From Sphaerimonospora sp050942215 (GTDB taxonomy: Bacteria; Actinomycetota; Actinomycetes; Streptosporangiales; Streptosporangiaceae): a stretch of DNA of 64,000 bases. Shown in pieces: positions 26,519 through 34,610 of this stretch. The number at the start of each line of letters is the position of its first letter. The first letter of the stretch is position 1. Location of the stretch: assembly GCF_050942215.1 (NCBI RefSeq), contig NZ_CP192056.1, forward strand, positions 5,642,001 through 5,706,000, read 5' to 3'. The translations under genes and the position numbers were made by a program. Under the pieces are notes generated by a model. That model did no database searches, was not told the origin of the DNA, and worked only from the letters and a program-made list of their open reading frames with translations.

Positions 26519-27325
26519 CTAACCGAGATCGGGGTGCGGGAGGTATCGGTCCAGCCGGACGAGCCCCTCCGCGCTGGTCATGACGGTGTCCATGGCGGTG
26601 ATCCGCCATCCGGCGTCGAGCAGCATGGGCAGGAGCGGATGGATGCCCGGCACCGCCACCTGGATCAGCTTCGCACCGGGATGCGCGGCTATCGTCTGCA
26701 AGATCACTTCCACACCGTCCTGCGGCGTCTCACCCCCCGCCGGTCCGATCACCAGGGTTTCGCCGACCATCCGGGTGAACGCGTATCCTCCGTCGCTGCG
26801 GCGTACCCCGGCTCCCGGTAGTCCGGCATACCAGGTGAGGCAGTCCGTACGGTCTCCACCGGAGACCGCGGCGTCCATGGCCGCCGCCTCCCGCGCACCG
26901 ACCTCCGCCGCCGCTGGCGGCCCGCCCTCGAACGGGCCTTCAAGGTAGAGCAACGGACAGCGCGGCCGCATGCCGTGCCGTATGTACAGCGCGAGGGCGC
27001 TCGCATTGCCGGCGGCGAACGTGATCTGGGGGACGTCCCGGAGCAGCAGCCGGGCGAGGATCAGCCGGCCGATGCCCGCCGACTGGTGATCGGGAAGGAC
27101 GAACAGGTCGCCGAGGTGCGTCAGCGAATCTCGGCGCAGCGTCCCGCCGAAGCCCACGATCCGGCCGCCGGCCTCGGCCACGAGCAGTGTTCCGTACGCC
27201 CGCTCCGCGTCCAGGAAGTCCGGCGTTTCGGGCCACTTGGTCAGAAGCTCGAAATATGCTCCGATGTCGCCGCGTACGCTCGGCATGTCCGCGTCCTCTG
27301 CGACGCGGATGATCGCAGCCGTCAT
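26519..27325 (-). CDS. GNAT-family N-acetyltransferase
   Basis: A 268-residue protein. The N-terminal half carries a GNAT domain with acetyl-CoA-binding motif A in LGDLFVLPDHQSAGIGRLILARLLLRD (Q/R-x-x-G-x-G/A type, here QSAGIGR) and the motif B region ASALALYIRHGMRPRCPLLYLEG. The second half (from about residue 150) resembles a second, degenerate GNAT-like domain (FTRMVGETLVIGPAGGETPQDGVEVILQT), so the gene may be a tandem GNAT. Start at ATG 27325; longer frames upstream lack domain support. Substrate unknown. Confidence 0.82.
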   Translation of the reverse strand: MTAAIIRVAEDADMPSVRGDIGAYFELLTKWPETPDFLDAERAYGTLLVAEAGGRIVGFGGTLRRDSLTHLGDLFVLPDHQSAGIGRLILARLLLRDVPQITFAAGNASALALYIRHGMRPRCPLLYLEGPFEGGPPAAAEVGAREAAAMDAAVSGGDRTDCLTWYAGLPGAGVRRSDGGYAFTRMVGETLVIGPAGGETPQDGVEVILQTIAAHPGAKLIQVAVPGIHPLLPMLLDAGWRITAMDTVMTSAEGLVRLDRYLPHPDLG

Positions 27326-27378
27326 GGCCACCCCCCGCGCTGATGGGACAATCCTCCCATACAGCACGGAGCGTGGCT

Positions 27379-28239
27379 TCAGCCCTTCATGGCACCGGCG
27401 GTGAGTCCTCCGACGAGCTGGCGCTCGGCCACGGCGTAGAAGGCGAACGCCGGCACCATCGCCATCGTGACGTAGGCGAGCACGCGCGCGTAGTCGGAGG
27501 CGTACTGACCACTGAACTGCTGGACGCCCAGCGGGATCGTGAACCAGCCCGGATCGTTGAACACGACCAGCGGCAGCATGAAGTTGTTCCAGCTGAAGAC
27601 GACGGTCAGCACGGAGACCGTGGCGAGCGCCGGCTTGGCCATCGGCAGCAGGATCCGCCAGAAGAATCCGAACGCGGTGCACCCGTCCAGGGTCGCGGCC
27701 TCCTCGATCTCACCCGGGATGGCCCGGAAGAAACCACGGAGGATGATGATCGTCATCGGCAGCTGGAACGCCGCCTGGGGCAGGATCACGCCGAGCGGGT
27801 TGTCCAGCAGCCCGAAGATGCGCAGCAGGACGAACAGGGGAAGGATCGCCACCGCGAACGGGAACATCAGCCCGGTGACGAACAGGGTGAACATCGCCTC
27901 CCGGCCGCGGAAGGCGAACCGGGCGAACACGAAGGACGCCATCGCGGAGAAGAGGACCACGATGATCGTCGTCACCAGCGCGATGAACGTGCTGTTCCAG
28001 AGCTGGGTCCAGAACTCGGCCGACCCGAGGACCCCCGTGTAGTTCTCCGGCACCCAGGGGTCGGGCAGCCCGAAGGCGTTGGTGGAGAGCTGGTCGGTGC
28101 TCTTGAATCCGCCGAGCACTCCGTAGATCAGCGGGATGATGATGAGCGCGGCGAGCAACAGCACGAGCACCTGCAGGAGGGCACTGCGTATCGGGCCGCG
28201 GTTCACCGGCGCGGCAGTGGAACGCCTGTGGACGTTCAT
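27379..28239 (-). CDS. Sugar ABC transporter permease (MalG-type)
   Basis: A 286-residue membrane protein with six helices and the inner-membrane component EAA motif (GEIEEAATLDGCTAFGFFWRILLPMAKPAL). It belongs to the carbohydrate-uptake-1 importers. Its ATG overlaps the stop of the other permease in ATGA. No ATPase is encoded here, so the importer must borrow a shared MsiK-like ATPase, as is usual in actinobacteria. Last gene of the operon. Confidence 0.92.
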   Translation of the reverse strand: MNVHRRSTAAPVNRGPIRSALLQVLVLLLAALIIIPLIYGVLGGFKSTDQLSTNAFGLPDPWVPENYTGVLGSAEFWTQLWNSTFIALVTTIIVVLFSAMASFVFARFAFRGREAMFTLFVTGLMFPFAVAILPLFVLLRIFGLLDNPLGVILPQAAFQLPMTIIILRGFFRAIPGEIEEAATLDGCTAFGFFWRILLPMAKPALATVSVLTVVFSWNNFMLPLVVFNDPGWFTIPLGVQQFSGQYASDYARVLAYVTMAMVPAFAFYAVAERQLVGGLTAGAMKG

Positions 28240-29168
28240 CGCTGGTCTCGCAGCACTGTGGTCGCTCCTTCAAGGTCGCGGCGCATGACGTATCTCTGGT
28301 AGAGGAGCGCGAAGACGAGGCTGATCAGGAACATGATCACGCTGATCGCGCTGGCGTAGCCGACCTGGAACCGCTTGAAGCCGAACTGGAACAACGTGAC
28401 GGCCATGGTCTCGGAGGAGTGGACCGGCCCACCCTCGGTGAGGATCCACACCAGGTCGAAGAGCTGGATCGCGCCGATGACGGACAGGAACACGCTGATG
28501 CGAATCGTCGGCCCGAGCAGCGGCAGCGTGACATGGCGGAACACCTCCCAGGAGGTCGCGCCGTCGATCTGGGCGGCCTCGGTCAGCTCCCGTGGAATGC
28601 CCTGCCGCCCCGCGATGTAGATGATCATATGGAAGCCGAAGTACTTCCACGTCATCACCAGGAACAGCGAGAACAGCACGATCTTCTGGTCGGCGAACCA
28701 CTCCACGCCGGGAATGCCGAAGAATCCCAGGAGCTGGTTGGCCAGGCCGTCGTCACCGGGCTGCATGATCAGGCCGAACAGTACGGCCGTGATCGCCTCC
28801 GACACGATGTACGGCGCGAAGAACACCAGCCGGTAGACGGCCCGCCCCGGTATGCGCTGGTTGAGCAGCAGCGCGATGCCCAGTGCCATCGGGAGCTGGA
28901 TCAGCAGCGACAGGCCGATGATGACGAGGCCGTGCCACAGGTCGCCGATGAACACCTCGTCCGAGAAGGCCTTGGTGAAGTTGTCGAGCCCGACGAAGTC
29001 GGTCGGCGCGCCGCCCAGGCCGTTCCACTTGAACAGGCTGGTGTACATGGCGACCAGGATCGGCGCCAGCACCAGCAGGCCGAACAGCACCAGGGCGGGG
29101 AGCAGGAACAGGACAATCGTGGTAATCCCCCGGAGCCGTTCCCGGCTCCGGGGTCTTGTCATCTTCAC
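28236..29168 (-). CDS. Sugar ABC transporter permease (MalF-type)
   Basis: A 310-residue membrane protein with six helices and the EAA motif (RELTEAAQIDGATSWEVFRHVTLPLLGPTI). Translation probably starts at GTG 29168, 10 bases after a GGAG that lies at the end of the binding-protein gene; an ATG two codons later is possible. Partner of the MalG-type protein; together they form the channel for the sugar delivered by the lipoprotein encoded upstream. Confidence 0.92.
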   Translation of the reverse strand: MKMTRPRSRERLRGITTIVLFLLPALVLFGLLVLAPILVAMYTSLFKWNGLGGAPTDFVGLDNFTKAFSDEVFIGDLWHGLVIIGLSLLIQLPMALGIALLLNQRIPGRAVYRLVFFAPYIVSEAITAVLFGLIMQPGDDGLANQLLGFFGIPGVEWFADQKIVLFSLFLVMTWKYFGFHMIIYIAGRQGIPRELTEAAQIDGATSWEVFRHVTLPLLGPTIRISVFLSVIGAIQLFDLVWILTEGGPVHSSETMAVTLFQFGFKRFQVGYASAISVIMFLISLVFALLYQRYVMRRDLEGATTVLRDQR

Positions 29169-29175
29169 GCGGCAG

Positions 29176-30462
29176 CTACTCCGACTTCGCCGTCTCCGTG
29201 ATGGCCTGCGCCACCTCTTCCGGCGTCTTCGTCCCGGCGATCAGCTCGGCCACACTGTCGTTGACCTGCTGACCCACGGCCGGGGGATACGCCTGGTCGA
29301 GGTAGAGCTGGAACCCGGTGGCCGTCGCGAGGGTCTGGGCGACCACGGCCAGGTTCGGGTCCTTGACCTCGTCCTCCTCGCCCTTCAGCACCGGAAGCAC
29401 GCCACCCGACGCGACCGCCTTGCGGTGCTCGGCGCTGTCGGACAGGAACTTGAGGAACTCGACCGCTTCCGCGGGCGCCTCGGCGCCGACGGCGTAGCCG
29501 CCGCCACCGCCGAAGGCCTCGGTGATCGCGCCCTTGCCGCCCTCGACGGTCGGGAAGGGGAAGAACCCGAGGTCCTCGCCGATGCCCTTACCCGCCGACG
29601 ACTGAACGGACGGGGCCCACTGGCCCATCAGCTCCATGGCGGCCTTCCCGTTGCCCATGGTCGCCGCCTGGCCGTCGGGAGTGTCGTACGCCGCGCCCAG
29701 GAAGCCCTTCTGGAACGGGTCGAGGTCGGCCAGCTCCTTCACCTTCTCACCGGCGGCGATGAAGTCGGGCCCGGTGAAGTTGTTGTCGACGCCTGCCTGC
29801 TTGAGCGCGTCCAGGCCGCCGATCCGCATGGCGAGGTAGGCCCAGTAGTAGTGGCCCGGCCACTTGGCCTTGCCCGCGAGCGAGATCGGGGTGATGCCCG
29901 CCGCCTTCAGCTTCTTGACGGCGTCGATGAACTCCGACCAGGTCTGCGGCGGCGCGGCGATGCCGGCCTTGCTGAACAGCGCCTTGTTGTACCAGAAGCC
30001 CACCATCCCGATGTCGTGCGGGATGGCGTAGGTCTTGCCGTCGATCTGGTAAGCCGCGAGCGCGGCGGGGGTGAACTGTCCGATCCAGGAGGCCGTGTCC
30101 GCGGTGAGATCCTTCACCAGCCCGGCGTCGGCCTGCTGCTTGAGCACGCCACCGCCCCAGCTCTGGAAGACGTCCGGAGCCTTGCCCGACTGAATGGTCG
30201 TGGTCAACTTGGGCTTGAACGCGTCGTTCTCGATAGCGACGTTCTTGATCTTGATGTTCGGGTGCTTGGCCTCGAAGTCCTTGATGGCCTGAGCACCGTA
30301 TGACTTCAGCGGCTCGCTGGTCCAGATGTTCCAGAACTCGACGGTCACCTGGCCGCCGGCTTCGCTCTTGCTATCGGCGGCGTCGTCCCCCGTACTGCCG
30401 CAGCCCCCCAAGATTAACGCTGACGCCGCGAGCAGCGCCACGCCTCGTCGACTCAACTTCAC
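29176..30462 (-). CDS. Sugar ABC transporter substrate-binding lipoprotein
   Basis: A 428-residue lipoprotein. The signal peptide ends in a lipobox (LILGGC), so it is anchored outside the membrane. The rest is a type 1 extracellular solute-binding protein (VEFWNIWTSEPLKSYGAQAIKDFEAKHPNIKIK, APDVFQSWGGGVLKQQADAGLVKDLT, IPHDIGMVGFWYNKALF). AGGAGG precedes the GTG start. First gene of the importer operon, behind a CGAA...TTCG palindrome. Similar proteins bind xylo- or cello-oligosaccharides, but the ligand cannot be read from sequence. Confidence 0.9.
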   Translation of the reverse strand: MKLSRRGVALLAASALILGGCGSTGDDAADSKSEAGGQVTVEFWNIWTSEPLKSYGAQAIKDFEAKHPNIKIKNVAIENDAFKPKLTTTIQSGKAPDVFQSWGGGVLKQQADAGLVKDLTADTASWIGQFTPAALAAYQIDGKTYAIPHDIGMVGFWYNKALFSKAGIAAPPQTWSEFIDAVKKLKAAGITPISLAGKAKWPGHYYWAYLAMRIGGLDALKQAGVDNNFTGPDFIAAGEKVKELADLDPFQKGFLGAAYDTPDGQAATMGNGKAAMELMGQWAPSVQSSAGKGIGEDLGFFPFPTVEGGKGAITEAFGGGGGYAVGAEAPAEAVEFLKFLSDSAEHRKAVASGGVLPVLKGEEDEVKDPNLAVVAQTLATATGFQLYLDQAYPPAVGQQVNDSVAELIAGTKTPEEVAQAITETAKSE

Positions 30463-30481
30463 GGTGGTTCCCTCCTGGATT

Positions 30482-30494
30482 CCGAAACTTTCGG
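30482..30494 (-). promoter_or_regulatory. Palindromic operator of the sugar importer operon
   Basis: CCGAAACTTTCGG is a perfect 6+1+6 palindrome 20 bp before the start of the binding-protein gene. A degenerate second copy (CGATAGTTTCT, 30503-30513) lies beside it. LacI-family repressors of xylo-oligosaccharide importers (BxlR in Streptomyces) are reported to use CGAA-N-TTCG type sites; the likeness is from memory. No LacI gene is in the window. Confidence 0.6.
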
Positions 30495-30630
30495 CGCATG
30501 TCCGATAGTTTCTGCGATGTGGCAGACGTTACAGTGGGTGCACCGCCATATCAACGGCTGTTGTGCAGCTGTTACTCGTCTCGCTTCAGGAGGACTGCGG
30601 AACCGGTCAGCGAAGGGGACACATAACACA

Positions 30631-30667
30631 AAGGGCCCATGCCGGTACAAGAATGGCATGGGCCCTT
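30631..30667 (-). terminator. Terminator of the conservon operon
   Basis: Perfect 13-bp stem (AAGGGCCCATGCC with its complement) and 11-base loop, 48 bp downstream of the G-protein gene. On the minus strand TTTGTGTT follows, and on the plus strand CTGCTTTG, so it may work in both directions. Confidence 0.75.
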
Positions 30668-30714
30668 CTGCTTTGTCCGCCAGTCGGGCAGTTGATCTCC
30701 GCTCCGCCGGGCGA

Positions 30715-31302
30715 TCACCTCACGGTGGCCATGGGGCGCTTGCCGTACGCGTGCTTGACCAGGGTGATCAGGACCTCCTTGCCCGACTCACGCTTACGCG
30801 CGTCGCACAGAAGGACCGGAATGTCCTCGCCCAAGTTGAGCGCCAGCTTCACCTCGGCGAGTTCGAACACCGGGGCGCCCTCGAAACAGTTGACCGCCAC
30901 TATGAAGGGGGTGCCGCGCCGCTCGAAGTAGTCCACGGAGGGGAAGCAGTCCGCCAGGCGCCGCGTGTCCGCCAGCACCACCGCCCCGAGCGCTCCGCGG
31001 GCGAGCTCGTCCCACACGAACCAGAACCGCTCCTGGCCGGGGGTGCCGAACAGATACAGCATGAACTCGTCACCGATGCTGATCCGGCCGAAGTCCATCG
31101 CCACGGTGGTGGTCGCCTTGGTCTCCACACCGGACAGGTCGTCGATGCCCACGCTGCGGTCGGTGAGGGTCTCCTCGGTCCGCAACGGCCGGATCTCGGA
31201 GACCGCGCCCACCATCGTGGTCTTGCCCACTCCGAAGCCCCCGGCGATCAGCAGTTTGATCGCCTTGGGCATCTTGGGCTGGTCAGAGCGCCCGAAGGCC
31301 AT
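30715..31302 (-). CDS. cvnD: Conservon G protein (CvnD-type ATP/GTP-binding protein)
   Basis: A 195-residue Ras-like GTPase. Phosphate loop LLIAGGFGVGKTTMVGAVSEI, switch region DDLSGVETKATTTVAMDFGRI, G3 motif LYLFGTPGQERFWFVWDELARGALGAVVLADTRR, and a G4 position reading VNCFEG instead of NKxD, as is usual for this family. It is the fourth gene of a conservon, a membrane-associated complex resembling eukaryotic GPCR-G protein systems in Streptomyces. Start ATG 31302 overlaps the DUF742 gene by 20 bp. Confidence 0.92.
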   Translation of the reverse strand: MAFGRSDQPKMPKAIKLLIAGGFGVGKTTMVGAVSEIRPLRTEETLTDRSVGIDDLSGVETKATTTVAMDFGRISIGDEFMLYLFGTPGQERFWFVWDELARGALGAVVLADTRRLADCFPSVDYFERRGTPFIVAVNCFEGAPVFELAEVKLALNLGEDIPVLLCDARKRESGKEVLITLVKHAYGKRPMATVR

Positions 31303-31675
31303 CGAGCACCGCCTTGTACATTCTCTCGTCCAGCACGTCCATCTCCGGCTGCGGTTGTTGCACGGCGACGAATCCCCGGTCGAACAGGTCACCGAGGAGG
31401 ACTCGGACAATCCCGGCCGGCAGGTCCATGTGCGCCGCGATCTCCGCTACCGACAGCGGTCTGCGGCACAGCCGTACGATCGTCTGATGTTCGGGATCGA
31501 GGCCGACCTCGCGCCCGGTCGTGGGTTTGACCGTCACGGCGAGCGAGATCAGGTCGAATCGGTCCTGCGCCTCGGTCCGGCCGCGTGCGATGACGTACGG
31601 CCGGATGGTGGGAGCGTCGAGAAGCCGGTCGTCGTCCGGGCTCCAGCCATCCGGGCCCCATTCGTATCCGCTCAT
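31283..31675 (-). CDS. cvnC: Conservon DUF742 protein (CvnC-type)
   Basis: A 130-residue winged-helix-like DUF742 protein: RLLDAPTIRPYVIARGRTEA, HQTIVRLCRRPLSVAEIAAHMDLPAGIVRVLLGDLFDRGFV. It is the third member of conservons, between roadblock and G protein. The ATG overlaps the roadblock stop by four bases. In studied conservons it bridges the kinase complex and the G protein; DNA binding by it is not established. Confidence 0.92.
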   Translation of the reverse strand: MSGYEWGPDGWSPDDDRLLDAPTIRPYVIARGRTEAQDRFDLISLAVTVKPTTGREVGLDPEHQTIVRLCRRPLSVAEIAAHMDLPAGIVRVLLGDLFDRGFVAVQQPQPEMDVLDERMYKAVLDGLRAL

Positions 31676-32091
31676 CCATGCCCCTCTCTCGTCACCGTTC
31701 TGGCCGGTGAGGTGAGGTACTGCCCCACCCTGGTGACGAGCATGGCCATCTCATAGGCCACCAGGCCGACGTCCGCGTCGCCGCTGCACAGCACGGCGAG
31801 GCAGGCGCCCTGACCGGCCACGGTCACGAGCAGATAGGCCGATTTCATCTCGACGATGGTCTGCCTGACCGTGCCGCCGTTGAACCGCTCGCCGACCCCC
31901 CGGGCCAGGCTCTGCAGCCCGGAGGCCACGGCGGACAGATGCTCGGCGTCCTCAAGGCGCAGGCCGCGCGAGGCGGCCAGCAGCAGACCGTCCCTGGACA
32001 GGACGATGCCGTGCTCGGCCTCCCGGACCCGATCGACCAGATCATCGAGCAACCACGCCAAGTCGGCGGACGCGCCCGTCTTCTGCGTCAC
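31672..32091 (-). CDS. cvnB: Conservon roadblock/LC7 protein (CvnB-type)
   Basis: A 139-residue roadblock/LC7 domain protein: LAWLLDDLVDRVREAEHGIVLSRDGLLLAASRGL, then VRQTIVEMKSAYLLVTVAGQGACLAVLCSGDADVGLVAYEMAMLV. Such proteins resemble MglB, a GTPase-activating partner of bacterial Ras-like proteins, and probably regulate the CvnD-type G protein. It starts within the stop of the kinase gene. Confidence 0.92.
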   Translation of the reverse strand: MTQKTGASADLAWLLDDLVDRVREAEHGIVLSRDGLLLAASRGLRLEDAEHLSAVASGLQSLARGVGERFNGGTVRQTIVEMKSAYLLVTVAGQGACLAVLCSGDADVGLVAYEMAMLVTRVGQYLTSPARTVTREGHG

Positions 32092-34415
32092 TGGTCGTCC
32101 TTCCCTTCATGCCCTTCATCCAGCAGCTTCGCCGCCTCGGATCTGCCCTTCCTGGTGCCCGACTGGAACGAGCCCATGATCTTTCTGATGTCCTCCGGCG
32201 AACGTTCTTCATCGTCCTCGCCGTTGAGCACCGACTGCGGCCCGGCGACCAGTTCCGGCGCGAGGCTCGCCTGCGGCACCCGGAACGGCAGGCCGGAGGG
32301 GGTGAACGAGGCCGGAGACGCGGGCCTCGGCACATCGGTACCGACCGGCTCACTCGGCTGCGGTTCGGTCCGCGGTGGTTCTGGGACGCTCGTCGGTACG
32401 GAAACCACCTCCTGAACTGGTGCTGCGAACACCTCGGGCGCGCCGACGAGTGCCGTCTCACGGGCGCCCCCCGGCTGGAGGGGCCTGCGCCCGTGTTCCG
32501 TCGCTCCGCCGGACAGGTCGTCCCTGCCCTCGGTGACCAGGTCGTGCGGCAGCAGCACGACCGCCGTCGTGCCGCCGTACGGCGAGGCCTTGAGCGCGAC
32601 CCGGATGCCGTGCCGTTCGGCCAGCCTGCTCACCACGTAGAGGCCGAGCCGCGCGGTGCTCGACAGGTTGAACTCCGGCGGGTTGGCGATCCGCTCGTTC
32701 GCCGCCGCCAGGTCTTCGGCGCTCATCCCCAGGCCGCGGTCCTCGATCTCGATCGCGTAGCCGCTGGCCACGGTCTGGCCGCCGATCTGCACCGTGGTGT
32801 ACGGCGGGGAGAACGACACCGCGTTCTCGATCAGCTCGGCGAGCAGGTGGATCACGTCGCCGACGGCCCGGCCGGACAGCGCGGTCTCCCCCATCGGGAG
32901 CACGGTGACACGCGTGTAGTCCTCGACCTCGGCGAGGGCGCCGCGTACGACGTCGACCATCGGCACCGACCTGCGCCAGGCCCGCGCGGGCGACGCGCCG
33001 GCCAAGACGATGAGGTTCTCGGCGTTGCGGCGCATCCGGGTGGCGAGGTGGTCGATCCGGAACAGGTCCTTCAGCTCGGACGGCTCGGACTCACGCCGCT
33101 CCATCACGTCGAGCAGGGTGAGCTGGCGGTGGACCAGCGACTGCGTACGCCGGGCGAGGCTGAGCAGAATGTCGCGGATGCTCTGCCGGAGCTGGGCCTC
33201 GTCGACCGCTGTCCTGATCGCGGTCTCCTGGACCGCGTTGAAGGCCGTGCCCACCTGGCCGATCACGTCGTCGCCGAACTTCAGCGGCGGCGCCTCCGCG
33301 GCGACGTCGACCTTCTCTCCCTGGGCGAGCCGGGCGACCACGCTGGGCAGCCGCTCGTTGGCGAGTTCCATGGCGGCGGTGCGCAGCTTCTCGAGCTGCC
33401 TGACCAGGGCTCGGGCCGTGGTGATGGACAGGATGATGGACGCGATGACCGCGACCAGGCCGAGAAGACCCGCGAGCACCAGCCGGACGATGACGCCGAT
33501 GGCGACCGGCGTCGAGCGCTCGACCAGCCGCTCACCGGCCTCGCGCACCACGTTGTGCAACTCGGTGAGGGCGCGCGCCGTGGTGTTCTGCCACTGCTCC
33601 GCGGTGACGGGCGGGATCACACCGGGCCGGCCCTGCCGGGAGACCAGGTCTTCCAGGCTGTGCAGCCGCTCCAGTGCCTGGCTTTCGCGGAGTTGCCGGT
33701 AGGCCGTCGGATCCTCGTTCTCCAGATCCGTCAGCACGCGGTCCATGTTGTAACGGTGCGCGCCCACGATCTGGGTGAACCGCACGGCCTCGGTTCCGCT
33801 GAACCGCCGGGCCGCGACGGCGCCCGCCAGCAACGCGTCCTCGCGCGAGATGAGCTCCCGGGTCCAGTTCAGCGAGATCAGGGTACGGGTGTCCCGCGCG
33901 ATCGCGTCGTCGTCCAGGGTGGCGAGTGACTCGTACGTCCGATACAGCGAGTCGATCAGATTGTTGAAGGCGGCGACGGCCGTGACCCGATCACGGCGCC
34001 CGGCGTCGATCTCCTTCCGGCCGGTGCCGAGTTCGTCCAGCCGACGGAACGTCTCGGCGATCCGCTCCTTCAGCACGTCGTCCGCGGCGAACTCGACCCT
34101 GTCGGTGCTCGCGAGCTCGCGGAACCTCGTGGCCGCTTCGTCGGTGCGGGTCCGCTGGTCGGTGATCTGGCTCTTTCCGACCACTCCGGAGTCCGCCAGA
34201 CGGATCATGGTGAGCCGGCGTTCCTGCTGGAGCTGCAGCAGCAGCGACTCACTTGGCTGGGCGACGTTCGTGTTGTATACCGAAACCCACGCCAGGTTCA
34301 GGCCGTCCCGCAGAGTGACCCACGCCGCGAAGGCCCAGAGGGCTGCGAGCGACACGAGCATCGCAGTGACTTTCGTCCGTACGCGCGAATTCCGGAAGCG
34401 CATAGACAGTTCCAT
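32088..34415 (-). CDS. cvnA: Conservon sensor histidine kinase (CvnA-type)
   Basis: A 775-residue membrane kinase. Helices near residues 16-36 and 315-340 enclose an external nitrate/nitrite-sensor-like domain (NIT-type, for example QQERRLTMIRLADS). A HAMP-like region follows, then a dimerisation segment without a clear phospho-histidine box, and a HATPase domain (ELIENAVSFSPPYTTVQIGG, IEDRGLGMSAEDL). About 160 residues of Pro- and Glu-rich tail end the protein. This composition is typical of CvnA. ATG at 34415 is taken; an internal ATG at 34403 (MRFRNSRV) is equally possible. It begins the four-gene operon 195 bp after the diterpene cyclase gene. Confidence 0.9.
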   Translation of the reverse strand: MELSMRFRNSRVRTKVTAMLVSLAALWAFAAWVTLRDGLNLAWVSVYNTNVAQPSESLLLQLQQERRLTMIRLADSGVVGKSQITDQRTRTDEAATRFRELASTDRVEFAADDVLKERIAETFRRLDELGTGRKEIDAGRRDRVTAVAAFNNLIDSLYRTYESLATLDDDAIARDTRTLISLNWTRELISREDALLAGAVAARRFSGTEAVRFTQIVGAHRYNMDRVLTDLENEDPTAYRQLRESQALERLHSLEDLVSRQGRPGVIPPVTAEQWQNTTARALTELHNVVREAGERLVERSTPVAIGVIVRLVLAGLLGLVAVIASIILSITTARALVRQLEKLRTAAMELANERLPSVVARLAQGEKVDVAAEAPPLKFGDDVIGQVGTAFNAVQETAIRTAVDEAQLRQSIRDILLSLARRTQSLVHRQLTLLDVMERRESEPSELKDLFRIDHLATRMRRNAENLIVLAGASPARAWRRSVPMVDVVRGALAEVEDYTRVTVLPMGETALSGRAVGDVIHLLAELIENAVSFSPPYTTVQIGGQTVASGYAIEIEDRGLGMSAEDLAAANERIANPPEFNLSSTARLGLYVVSRLAERHGIRVALKASPYGGTTAVVLLPHDLVTEGRDDLSGGATEHGRRPLQPGGARETALVGAPEVFAAPVQEVVSVPTSVPEPPRTEPQPSEPVGTDVPRPASPASFTPSGLPFRVPQASLAPELVAGPQSVLNGEDDEERSPEDIRKIMGSFQSGTRKGRSEAAKLLDEGHEGKDDQ

Positions 34416-34610
34416 TCAGCGGAAGGTTGAGAAGTTCAAAACAGCGCGTTCACCTGGGCCAACCTGCATCCAGGTCAACCCTGAATGTTCCGTCCACTGC
34501 CGAAAACACGCCACAACTGGAACACCCTAGCAAGGGCCCGAAAAGCGCTCAACCCAATCAGACAAAGGGGGAAATGTCCGAATCAAAGGTTATTACTGAC
34601 CCGGGCGATC

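Noticed and set aside
26696..26710. Further copy of the CTGCAAGATCAC motif
   Set aside because: A single 12-base match lies inside the GNAT coding sequence, where it codes VILQT. No mirrored partner or flanking similarity exists, so it is treated as chance. CTACAAGATCACT at 40213 in the CBM2 part is rejected for the same reason.
34462..34475. ACCTG-N4-CAGGT as operator of the conservon
   Set aside because: Five-base arms in GC-rich DNA are expected by chance, and no promoter of good quality could be aligned with it.
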